Below, in pieces: positions 26,332-34,019 of a stretch of DNA of 64,000 nucleotides. The DNA is taken from assembly GCF_015163075.1 (NCBI RefSeq), contig NZ_JADDXU010000029.1, positions 38,272 to 102,271 on the forward strand, given 5' to 3'. Under the pieces are notes generated by a model. It made no database searches. It was not told the origin of the DNA and saw only the letters and a list, made by a program, of their open reading frames with translations. A program made the position numbers and the translations under genes. Origin of the DNA: Streptomyces justiciae (lineage in GTDB: Bacteria; Actinomycetota; Actinomycetes; Streptomycetales; Streptomycetaceae). Within the stretch, counting starts at the first letter, position 1. Each line of letters starts with the position of its first letter.

Positions 26332-26577
26332 TCAGCCGGCCCGCCGCTCGCCGTGCCCGGCCGGTTCGTCGTCGGGAAAGGCGGCCGCGAACTCGTCGGC
26401 GTGGGCCGCGAAGAACCGCCGGAACGCCTCCGCGCCTTCCTTGAGGGCGCGATGCCGCGCGATGTCGGCGGCGGCCGCCTCCCGGACGAGGGCCTTCATC
26501 GACGTACCGCGCTCCTTGGCGATCTGCCGCAGGTCCTCTAGCTCACGATCACTGAACTCCACGTTGAGAGCTGGCAT
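26332..26577 (-). CDS. Ribbon-helix-helix-like antitoxin
   Basis: An 81-residue protein. The N-terminal strand and helices (LNVEFSDRELEDLRQIAKERGTSMKALVREAA) fit a ribbon-helix-helix DNA-binding antitoxin. The C-terminal half is acidic/helical and should wrap the toxin. It is the first gene of the toxin-antitoxin operon; a palindrome 20 bases upstream of its start is the likely autoregulatory operator. Confidence 0.82.
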   Translation of the reverse strand: MPALNVEFSDRELEDLRQIAKERGTSMKALVREAAAADIARHRALKEGAEAFRRFFAAHADEFAAAFPDDEPAGHGERRAG

Positions 26578-26596
26578 GCCCCAACGGTACCGCTGA

Positions 26597-26616
26597 GGTA
26601 CTTACCCGTAAATACC
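26597..26616 (-). promoter_or_regulatory. Candidate toxin-antitoxin operator
   Basis: An imperfect palindrome GGTACTTAC-CC-GTAAATACC (one mismatch) in the short region between the antitoxin and the divergent ogt gene. Further GGTACC/GGTAC elements nearby (26586, 26640) could be extra half-sites. Confidence 0.5.
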
Positions 26617-26713
26617 CCCAGGTCAAAGCCGCTCCTGACGGGTACCTCGGGTACTCAGCACGACGTCCGAATCCCGCCGGTGACGGGCCGCCCGGCGCAG
26701 CAGACTCGTAGCC

Positions 26714-27229
26714 ATGGACACGCACACGGACACCGACACGACGACCTTCACGACGATCGAGAGCCCTCTCGGCGAGCTGCTCCTCGTGGGCCGGGCAGGG
26801 ATGCTCACCTCCCTGTCGATGCCGGGACAGCGCACCGCACCGGCCGTCCGCCCCGACTGGCAGCGCGACGACGACGCCTTCACCGAGGCCACCACCCAGC
26901 TCACCGCGTACTTCGCGGGCCGGCTCACCCGTTTCGACCTGCGGTTCGCCACGGACGGCACGGACTTCCAGCGACGCGTGTGGCAAGCCGTCGACACGAT
27001 CCCGTACGGCACCACGACCACGTACGGCACGCTCGCCGCGCAGCTCGGTGTGGCGCGGGCCGACACCCCGGCCGTGGGCGCGGCGCTCGGCGCCAACCCG
27101 CTGCTGATCGTGCGGCCCTGTCACCGGGTGATCGGCGCGGACGGCTCGATGCGCGGGTACGCGGGCGGGGTGGACCGCAAGGTACGGCTGCTCACGCACG
27201 AGGGCGCGCTCCAGCCGACGCTCGTCTGA
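26714..27229 (+). CDS. ogt: Methylated-DNA-[protein]-cysteine S-methyltransferase
   Basis: A 171-residue suicide repair enzyme that moves alkyl groups from O6-alkylguanine to its active-site cysteine. The motif IVRPCHRVIGADG contains that Cys; the DNA-binding helix is FQRRVWQAVDTIPYGTTTTYG. The length fits Ogt/MGMT without an Ada regulatory domain. A 2OG-Fe(II) oxygenase gene follows after 12 bases, suggesting a small alkylation-damage operon. Confidence 0.95.
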   Translation: MDTHTDTDTTTFTTIESPLGELLLVGRAGMLTSLSMPGQRTAPAVRPDWQRDDDAFTEATTQLTAYFAGRLTRFDLRFATDGTDFQRRVWQAVDTIPYGTTTTYGTLAAQLGVARADTPAVGAALGANPLLIVRPCHRVIGADGSMRGYAGGVDRKVRLLTHEGALQPTLV

Positions 27230-27241
27230 CGGGAGGACCTC

Positions 27242-27964
27242 ATGACCCTCACCCTGAACCAGGCCCGTCGCCGCGTCGCCGGGACCGACTGGGACGCGCT
27301 CGCCGCGGAGCTGGACGAGTACGGCAGCGCGCCCACGGGGCAGTTGCTGACGCCCGCCGAGTGCCGTGACCTGGCGGCGCTGTACGAGAAACCGGAGCTG
27401 TTCCGTACGACCATCGACCTGGCCCGGCACCGCTTCGGCTCGGGCGAGTACCGGTACTTCACTCACGACCTGCCCGCCCCGGTGGCCGCCCTGCGGGCCG
27501 CGCTCTACCCCCGCCTGCTGCCGGTCGCCCGCGACTGGGCGGCCCGGCTCGGCCGTCCGGCGCCCTGGCCGGACTCCCTCGCGGAGTGGCTGGAGCGCTG
27601 CCACGCGGCCGGGCAGGACCGGTCGGCGCAGATCCTGCTGCGGTACGGGGCGGGCGACTGGAACGCCCTGCACCGGGACGTGTTCGGCGAGCTGGTCTTC
27701 CCGCTCCAGGTCGTCGTCGGGCTCGACGTGTACGGCACGGACTACACGGGCGGCGAGTTCCTGATGGTGGAGCAGCGGCCCAGGGCGCAGTCCCGGGGCA
27801 CGTCGACCGTGCTGCGGCAGGGCCACGGCCTGGTCTTCACCACCCGGGACCACCCGGTGCGCACCCGCCGGGGCTGGTCGGCCGGCGCGATGCGGCACGG
27901 TGTGAGCACCGTCCGCTCAGGACATCGGCACACCCTGGGCCTGGTCTTCCACGACGCCTCCTAG
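27242..27964 (+). CDS. 2OG-Fe(II) dioxygenase, AlkB-like context
   Basis: A 240-residue non-heme iron enzyme. The HxD motif is LHRDVFG, the distal iron ligand is probably His in GAMRHGVS, and the 2-oxoglutarate-binding Arg is in RHTLGLVFHD. Similarity to AlkB itself is not obvious, but coupling to ogt supports a role in oxidative dealkylation of nucleic acids. It overlaps the convergent hemerythrin gene by four bases. Confidence 0.85.
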   Translation: MTLTLNQARRRVAGTDWDALAAELDEYGSAPTGQLLTPAECRDLAALYEKPELFRTTIDLARHRFGSGEYRYFTHDLPAPVAALRAALYPRLLPVARDWAARLGRPAPWPDSLAEWLERCHAAGQDRSAQILLRYGAGDWNALHRDVFGELVFPLQVVVGLDVYGTDYTGGEFLMVEQRPRAQSRGTSTVLRQGHGLVFTTRDHPVRTRRGWSAGAMRHGVSTVRSGHRHTLGLVFHDAS

Positions 27965-28572
27965 GCGCGCGCCCACAGGCCCCTGCGCCGGTAACCGCCC
28001 TCCCAGAACAGCCGGTTGAGGACGCGGACCGGCGGCGGCATACTGCCGAGGAACCTGGCACGGTCGGCGGGCGGGGCGCCGTCGACGACCCACGGCACGA
28101 ACACCGCGGCCCCGCGCACCCCTTGGGTCTCCCGGATACGGCCGATGAAGGCGCCCCAGTCGGCGTCCGTCAGGACGTCCTGGATCAGCGGCAGGGCGCT
28201 GTCCTCCTCGTGCCGGAGATGGTCGTCCAGGGTGGCGGTCAACGCCCGTACGAGGTCGCCGAGTTCGGGCGCGCAGTCGGCCAGCGCGGTGTCGACGGCG
28301 GCGAGCAGCGGGTCGATGCGGGAGTGCTCGTCCTCCATCGCGTCGAGCAGCGCGAGCTCGCGCGGCCGCCCGGCGACCCGCTCCCTGACGCGCGGCCACA
28401 GCCCGGCGTCCTCGGCGGTGTGGTGGACGTGCAGCTGGTGCTGGAAGTTCTGCCAGCCGGCCCGGACCGCGGGGGTGCCGGCCCGTCCTTCGGCGACGGC
28501 GTCGGCCAGCCGGGCCAGATCGCGGCGGAAGGCGTCGTGGGACGCGTACATGGCGGTGAAGTCGATGGTCAC
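27961..28572 (-). CDS. Hemerythrin HHE-domain protein
   Basis: A 203-residue helical protein with the histidine/glutamate pattern of hemerythrin-like di-iron sites (SHDAFRRDL, HLQLHVHHTAED-like cluster, EDEHSRIDPLL, LDDHLRHEEDSALP). It may bind oxygen, NO or iron. The C-terminal ~60 residues are an extension seen in actinobacterial members. It is divergent from the ECF41 sigma gene. Confidence 0.88.
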   Translation of the reverse strand: MTIDFTAMYASHDAFRRDLARLADAVAEGRAGTPAVRAGWQNFQHQLHVHHTAEDAGLWPRVRERVAGRPRELALLDAMEDEHSRIDPLLAAVDTALADCAPELGDLVRALTATLDDHLRHEEDSALPLIQDVLTDADWGAFIGRIRETQGVRGAAVFVPWVVDGAPPADRARFLGSMPPPVRVLNRLFWEGGYRRRGLWARA

Positions 28573-28663
28573 CGGTCCTCCTCAGTGCCCACGGATGCGG
28601 ACTCAGGGTCAAGAGGCCGGGGCGTCGCGGCGGTGTGACACGGCGCTCCCCCGGTGAGGCACA

Positions 28664-28694
28664 CGTCACATTCAGGCCGTCCGATGTCACATTC
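28664..28694 (+). promoter_or_regulatory. Repeated GTCACATTC boxes before ECF41 gene
   Basis: The 9-base word GTCACATTC occurs twice (28665-28673 and 28686-28694), the second as TGTCACATTC. TGTCACA is the -35 element known for ECF41 sigma factors, so this may be an autoregulated promoter. I could not find the expected CGTC -10 at the right distance. Confidence 0.4.
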
Positions 28695-28744
28695 GCGCCC
28701 CCGGGAGCCCTCGCAGTAGTGAGCGCGTACCGGGAGGCCCACGC

Positions 28745-29668
28745 ATGTCCAAGATTCGTTTTCCCGAGGCCGACGAGGCGACGGACGTCTTCGTCGGCCA
28801 TCGTGAGCTGCTGTTCGGCATCGTCTACAACATGCTCGGCAGCGTCGCCGACACCGAGGACGTCCTGCAGGAGACCTGGCTGTCCTGGACGGCCCGGCGC
28901 CGGATCACCGACTCGCCCCTGGACGGGATCGCCAACCCGCGCGCCTATCTCGTCCGCATAGCCGTGAACCACGCCCTGGGCCGCCGTGCCGCGATCAACC
29001 GGCGGCGCGAGACGTACGTCGGCCCGTGGCTGCCCGAGCCGCTGGTCGCGGACGACTCCGCCGACGACACCGCGGTGCGCACCGAGTCGGTGTCCCTGGC
29101 GATGCTGGTGGTCCTGGAGTCGCTCACCCCGCTGGAGCGCGCGGTGTTCGTGCTGAACGAGGTGTTCGGGTATCCGCACACCGAGATCGCGGAGATCCTC
29201 GACCGCACCCCGGCGGCGGTACGGCAGGTGGCGCACCGGGCCCGGGACCATGTGCATGCGCGACGGCCACTGTACGAGGCGCATCCGCGGGTGCGGCGGG
29301 AGGCGACCGAGCGGTTCGTGGAGGCCGCGCTCGGCGGGGACATCGGCGCGCTGATGGAGATCCTCGCGCCGGACGTGACGATTTGGACGGACGGTGGCGG
29401 CAACCGCCGGGGGGCGGGGTCGCGCCCGGTGCGCGGCCGGGACAAGGTCGCGCGTCTCATCGACGGATTCCGCTCCCGGGGTGCCTCGCTCGACCTGGAA
29501 CTGCGCTACGGGCAGGCCAACGGCGACGCGGCGGCCGTGCTCTTCGAGGACGGGACGCCGTACGCGGTGATGGTCATGGACCTCACGCCCGAGGGCGACC
29601 AGGTGTCCGACATCTACATCGTCGCCAACCCCGACAAGCTCGGGCACGTCGAGCGGGGGGAGCGATGA
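28745..29668 (+). CDS. ECF41-type sigma factor (SigJ-like)
   Basis: A 307-residue sigma factor. Regions 2 and 4 occupy about 1-180 (LLFGIVYNMLGSVADTEDVLQETWLSW; region 4 HTH TEIAEILDRTPAAVRQVAHRA). The C-terminal ~100 residues form a SnoaL-like domain. The ECF41 hallmarks WLPEP (near 96, linker) and NPDKL (near 295, C-terminus) are both present. In this family the C-terminal domain itself controls activity instead of a separate anti-sigma factor. The stop overlaps the start of the cytochrome b gene (ATGA). Confidence 0.95.
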   Translation: MSKIRFPEADEATDVFVGHRELLFGIVYNMLGSVADTEDVLQETWLSWTARRRITDSPLDGIANPRAYLVRIAVNHALGRRAAINRRRETYVGPWLPEPLVADDSADDTAVRTESVSLAMLVVLESLTPLERAVFVLNEVFGYPHTEIAEILDRTPAAVRQVAHRARDHVHARRPLYEAHPRVRREATERFVEAALGGDIGALMEILAPDVTIWTDGGGNRRGAGSRPVRGRDKVARLIDGFRSRGASLDLELRYGQANGDAAAVLFEDGTPYAVMVMDLTPEGDQVSDIYIVANPDKLGHVERGER

Positions 29669-31110
29669 GCGGGGAGCGGATCGCCGACTGGTTCGACGGC
29701 CGGCTCGGCATCCACTCCCTCGGCCGGCGCTATCTGCGCAAGGTCTTCCCGGACCACTGGTCGTTCCTGCTCGGCGAGATCTGCCTCTACAGCTTCGTCG
29801 TGCTGGTCCTCAGCGGGGTGTGGCTGACGCTGTTCTTCCATCCCTCGATGAACGAGGTGACGTACCACGGCAGTTACGTCCCGCTCAACGGGGTGCGGAT
29901 GTCCGAGGCGTACGCCTCCACGCTGGAGATCAGCTTCGACGTGCGGGGCGGTCTGCTGATCCGGCAGTTGCACCACTGGTCGGCGCTGGTGTTCGTGGCC
30001 GGGATGCTGACGCACATGATGCGGCACTTCTTCACCGGTTCGTTCCGCAAGCCGCGCGAGGTCAACTGGGTGTTCGGCTGGACCCTGTTGTTCCTCGGGC
30101 TGTTCGAGGGCCTCTTCGGCTACTCGCTGCCGGACGACCTGCTGTCGGGCACGGGGCTGCGGTTCGTCAACGGGGCGCTGCTGGCGGTGCCGGTCGTGGG
30201 GACGTATCTGTCGATGTTCCTGCTGGGCGGCGAGTTCCCCGGGAACGACATCGTGGCCAGGTTCTACTCACTGCACATCCTGGTGATCCCGGGCATCATG
30301 GCAGCGCTCGTCGTGGCCCACGTGCTCCTGGTCGTGTACCACAAGCACACCCAGTTCGCGGGCCCCGGCCGGACCGAACGCAACGTCGTGGGCGCGCCGT
30401 TCATGCCGGTGTACCTCGCAAAGGCGGGCGGATTCTTCTTCCTGGTCTTCGGCGTCCTCACCCTCATCGCGGCCGTGGCGAGCATCAACCCGGTCTGGCA
30501 GTACGGCCCGTTCCGCGCCGACCAGGTCTCCACGGGCGCCCAGCCGGACTGGTACCTGGGCTTCGCCGAGGGGCTGGTGCGGATCATGCCGGGCTGGGAG
30601 ATCACCCTGTGGGGGCACACGCTCATCCTCGGGGTCCTCATCCCGATCGTGGTGTTCCCGCTGCTGCTGGTGTTCATCGGCGTCTACCCGTTCGTGGAGG
30701 CCAGGATCACCGGCGACCGCCGCGAGCACCACCTCCTGGACCGTCCCCGCAACCGCCCCGTCCGCACCGCGATCGGCGCGTCCTGGATCAGCCTCTATCT
30801 GATCCTGCTGGCGGGCGGCGGCAACGACATCGTCGCGACCCGCCTCCACCTGTCCATCAACACGGTGACCTGGGTGGTACGGATCGGGGTGTTCGCCGTC
30901 CCGGCAGCGGTCTTCGTCATCACCCGACGCATCTGCCTGGGCCTCCAACTCCGCGACAGGGACCTGGTGTTGCACGGCCGGGAAACGGGCGTGATCAAAC
31001 GCCTCCCGCACGGCGAGTACATCGAGGTCCACGAGCCCCTCGACCAGGCCCGCCGCCACACCCTGACCGCCCACGAACGGCCGAAGGAACTCGTGGAACA
31101 CGAACGCTAG
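29665..31110 (+). CDS. Stand-alone cytochrome b (QcrB-like)
   Basis: A 481-residue membrane protein like the cytochrome b subunit of the actinobacterial bc1 complex. Heme-ligand histidines are in LLIRQLHHWSALVFVAGMLTHMMRHFF and FYSLHILVIPGIMAALVVAHVLLVVYHKH, and the quinone-site region is PDWYLGFAEGLVR. No Rieske (QcrA) or cytochrome c (QcrC) gene is nearby, so this is a second, isolated copy rather than the respiratory qcr operon. It is translationally coupled to the ECF41 sigma factor, an uncommon partner. It ends next to the stop of the convergent gene. Confidence 0.9.
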   Translation: MSGERIADWFDGRLGIHSLGRRYLRKVFPDHWSFLLGEICLYSFVVLVLSGVWLTLFFHPSMNEVTYHGSYVPLNGVRMSEAYASTLEISFDVRGGLLIRQLHHWSALVFVAGMLTHMMRHFFTGSFRKPREVNWVFGWTLLFLGLFEGLFGYSLPDDLLSGTGLRFVNGALLAVPVVGTYLSMFLLGGEFPGNDIVARFYSLHILVIPGIMAALVVAHVLLVVYHKHTQFAGPGRTERNVVGAPFMPVYLAKAGGFFFLVFGVLTLIAAVASINPVWQYGPFRADQVSTGAQPDWYLGFAEGLVRIMPGWEITLWGHTLILGVLIPIVVFPLLLVFIGVYPFVEARITGDRREHHLLDRPRNRPVRTAIGASWISLYLILLAGGGNDIVATRLHLSINTVTWVVRIGVFAVPAAVFVITRRICLGLQLRDRDLVLHGRETGVIKRLPHGEYIEVHEPLDQARRHTLTAHERPKELVEHER

Positions 31111-31575
31111 TCACCAGGCGGGGCGCGGGTCGCGCAGATGCTCCGGGGTCTGCTCGGGGTGCCAGTCGTTGCCCTGTTGGTCCGTGCGGACGAGGTAGCC
31201 CGGGCTCGGCGCGAACTCGAAGGTCTCCGGGGCCGGGTCGTGGAGGCGTACGGTCCGCGGGAGTTCGATCTCGACCAGCTTCCCGTCGTGGATCATCCAG
31301 AGCCCGAAGCAGTCGTCCTCCTCGTCATGGATGAGCACCTGCACGGACTCCGGACGGTCCCACGGCAGCGACTCCAGATGCTTCAGCAGCCCCGTACGCG
31401 ACCCCACCCGGACGAACTCCGAGGCCCAGCTGTACATGGTGCCGGCGCCGAGGGAGCTGGGGACGGGCACGAACCTGCCCTTCCAGCTCCGCTCGTCGTC
31501 GTGTTCGAGGAGGGGCTCCATGACCTCCCAGGAATTCCCCAGCGCCAGCACGATGACCTCCGCGATTCTGCTCAC
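31111..31575 (-). CDS. Hypothetical protein
   Basis: A 154-residue soluble acidic protein with Trp-rich segments (SWKGRFVPVPSSLGAGTMYSWASEF). No domain is recognised. The GTG start is the only good start in frame. The gene abuts the stop of the cytochrome b gene with no spacer. Confidence 0.75.
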   Translation of the reverse strand: MSRIAEVIVLALGNSWEVMEPLLEHDDERSWKGRFVPVPSSLGAGTMYSWASEFVRVGSRTGLLKHLESLPWDRPESVQVLIHDEEDDCFGLWMIHDGKLVEIELPRTVRLHDPAPETFEFAPSPGYLVRTDQQGNDWHPEQTPEHLRDPRPAW

Positions 31576-31623
31576 GAGCGGAGTATCACCGCGCGCATGG
31601 AGCCCCCGCGAACCGATTTCCGT

Positions 31624-33867
31624 CTACGTCTGGTCCGCCACGAAGGAGGCCATCCGGGTCAGGGCGGAGTTCCAGTTGATGGTGTGTTCGTTGGTCGACC
31701 AGGACTGGATGTCGTCTATGTAGCAGAACTGGCCGACGCAGCCCTGGAGTTTGCTCTGTGCGTAGGGGTCCTGGATGCTCGAGTTCGGTCCGCCGGCGAG
31801 GGTGCCCTTGGGCGGGTTCGGGAGGTTGGGGTCGAGCTGGTGGGCGTACCAACGGCTGTGCTGGTTGTGGGAGTTCACCTCGCCATACCCGGTCACGTAC
31901 GACATGTTCAGCGCGTTGCGGCCGAAGAGGTAGTCGACGCTCTGGAGGGCGCCGTCCCGGTACTTCGAGCCGCCCGTGATGTCGTACGCGGTGGCGATGA
32001 CGATGCCGTTGTGCAGGATCTGGTGGTTGGAGCCCCAGTCGTAGAGGTTGTTGGTGGGCGCGTACGGCATCCCGTACGGCTGTGACTTCAGCGTGGCGAG
32101 GTAGCGGTCGGCGCCCTTGACGACCGACTGGCGGACCTTGTCGCGGCCGGGCAGCTTGCTCGGCACGGTCGCGAGGTCGAGACGGGCCGCGGCGGCGGTA
32201 CGCGCCCAGTCGTAGCCGAGCGGGCCGAAGATGTCGGCGGTGTGGACGGGCGAGTTGAGGACGTAGTCCGCGAACTGCTTCTCGCCCGTGGTGAGATACA
32301 GCTCGGCGGCCGCCCAGTAGAACTCGTCGGTGGCGTCGGTGTCCGCGTAGGCGCCGCCGCCGGTGCCGTCGTTCGGGTCGGCGTGCAGGTCGGGGTGCGC
32401 GAGCGCCGCGGTCCAGGCCGTGCGGGCGGCAGCGAGGGTCTTCGCCGCGAACGCCTTGTCGTAGGGCCTGTAGAGGCGGGCCGCCTGCGCCGCCGTGGCC
32501 GCGAGGTTCAGGGTCGCCTCGGTGGTCGCCGGGTGCAGCTCACGCTTCTGCGGGTCCTCGCTCGGCAGCAGCGGCAGGCCGGTCCACGCCTCGTCGTGGA
32601 TCTTGTGGTGGGCCATCCCGGCCAGCGGCTGCCCCGCGGGCACCTGCATCTTCAGCAGGAACTCCAGCTCCCAGCGGCTCTCGTCGAGGATGTCCGGCAC
32701 CTTGTTGCCGCTCTCCGGGATGGCGAGGGTGCCGTCGCCGAGCTTGGCGGGCTCTCCGGTGCGGGCGTGCAGGGCACGCTCGTAGGTGCTCAGCAGCTCC
32801 CACGTGGAGATGCCGCCGTTGACGACGTACTTGCCGTGGTCACCGGCGTCGTACCAGCCGCCGGTGACGTCGAGCTTGTAGTCGCAGACACCGGGCTGGC
32901 AGGGGACGGCGGAGTCGCCCTGGTTGGGTGCCACGTCGACATGGCCGGCGGCGCGGCCGTAGCCGGGTCGCAGGTCGTCGCGGATCGGGATGCCGCTGCG
33001 CTGGGTGTAGTAGTACTTCAGCGCGTCCAGGCGGAGTTGCTCATAGGCGGCGGTGCCGATGTCGAAGGGGCGACTGGTCTCCCCGTCGGCGACCAGCGTG
33101 TAGCCGGTGCCCGCCTTCCGGTACGACCCGAAGTCGATCGAGTGGACGTTCTGCCCGGAGGACGCGTCGACGCCCCGCGGGGTGCTGGACCCCTGCGCCA
33201 CCACGGTCCCGGAGGCGTTCTTCAGCTGCCAGGGCAACTTGGCCGTCGCGTCCGTGACGAGCGTGGCGTTCTTCGGCCCTGACGGCAGATAGGCGACCTG
33301 GTTCACGCGCACGCGCGGCCCGGTGTCGGGCTCGTACACCTCCGGCGGCACCCCGCCGAGCAGGGACACGTCGTCCATGCAGAACTTCCAGGCGTCCGCG
33401 CTGCCGCCGAGCTGGAAGCCGACCTGCGCCTGCGTGGCGTCCACGGGCGAGGTGAAGGTGTAGGAGTAGCTGTTGCCGGAGACACTGAGCTGCGGGCTGA
33501 CCTCGAAGTAGGTGTCGTACGGCGCCACTTGGAGCCCCACGATCGCGCGCACGACATGCCCGTCAGGCACCCCGTCCGCCGTGAAGGCGAACTTGTACGA
33601 CTCCCCCTTGACCAGCGTGACGTCGTTCTGGCCGACGGCGGCGTCCCAGCGGTTGGTGGTGCCGCCCGGCACGTCCGCGCACAGCTTCCCGCCGGACAGG
33701 CCGGCGGTGACGTTGCTGGTCGCCCACCAGGGCTCGGTGCTGGTGTCGAAGGTGCCGTTCTTGAGCTGCTCGACCTCGTCGGCGGTTGCCGGGAAGGACG
33801 GCGCGGCGACAAGTACCGCTCCCAGCAGGGCCGTCAGGGACAGCAGGGTGGTGTTGCGTCTTTTCAC
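31624..33867 (-). CDS. Secreted GH9 endoglucanase/cellulase
   Basis: A 747-residue secreted enzyme. After a signal peptide (about 1-29) come a CBM4/9-like carbohydrate-binding module (about 32-165), an Ig-like CelD_N domain (about 175-260) and a GH9 catalytic domain to the end. GH9 landmarks are GGWYDAGDHGKY (nucleophile/base Asp), the His of HNQHSR, and the proton-donor Glu in STNEHTINWNS. It hydrolyses beta-1,4-glucan. GTG start with GAGGAG seven bases upstream. A CebR-type operator lies 40 bases upstream of the start, so cellobiose probably induces it. Confidence 0.93.
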   Translation of the reverse strand: MKRRNTTLLSLTALLGAVLVAAPSFPATADEVEQLKNGTFDTSTEPWWATSNVTAGLSGGKLCADVPGGTTNRWDAAVGQNDVTLVKGESYKFAFTADGVPDGHVVRAIVGLQVAPYDTYFEVSPQLSVSGNSYSYTFTSPVDATQAQVGFQLGGSADAWKFCMDDVSLLGGVPPEVYEPDTGPRVRVNQVAYLPSGPKNATLVTDATAKLPWQLKNASGTVVAQGSSTPRGVDASSGQNVHSIDFGSYRKAGTGYTLVADGETSRPFDIGTAAYEQLRLDALKYYYTQRSGIPIRDDLRPGYGRAAGHVDVAPNQGDSAVPCQPGVCDYKLDVTGGWYDAGDHGKYVVNGGISTWELLSTYERALHARTGEPAKLGDGTLAIPESGNKVPDILDESRWELEFLLKMQVPAGQPLAGMAHHKIHDEAWTGLPLLPSEDPQKRELHPATTEATLNLAATAAQAARLYRPYDKAFAAKTLAAARTAWTAALAHPDLHADPNDGTGGGAYADTDATDEFYWAAAELYLTTGEKQFADYVLNSPVHTADIFGPLGYDWARTAAAARLDLATVPSKLPGRDKVRQSVVKGADRYLATLKSQPYGMPYAPTNNLYDWGSNHQILHNGIVIATAYDITGGSKYRDGALQSVDYLFGRNALNMSYVTGYGEVNSHNQHSRWYAHQLDPNLPNPPKGTLAGGPNSSIQDPYAQSKLQGCVGQFCYIDDIQSWSTNEHTINWNSALTRMASFVADQT

Positions 33868-33906
33868 GTCCGGGCTCCTCGGTGAGCTACGGGCGGCGCT
33901 CGCGTA

Positions 33907-33920
33907 TGGGAGCGCTCCCA
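33907..33920 (-). promoter_or_regulatory. CebR box
   Basis: The 14-base perfect palindrome TGGGAGCGCTCCCA, identical to the known binding site of the cellobiose-responsive LacI-type repressor CebR, lies between the promoter region and the GH9 gene start. Confidence 0.9.
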
Positions 33921-34019
33921 AGAGACGGTCGGAGGCCATGCTTGTTGCAGGCATGACACCCCGTCAACGGTCCGGACGGGACTGGTTGGTCGGATCGTCC
34001 GGACCGTGCGCGGGAACCG

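Noticed and set aside
29665..31110. Part of the main respiratory qcrCAB operon
   Set aside because: No Rieske or cytochrome c gene is present; the neighbours are a sigma factor and a hypothetical gene.
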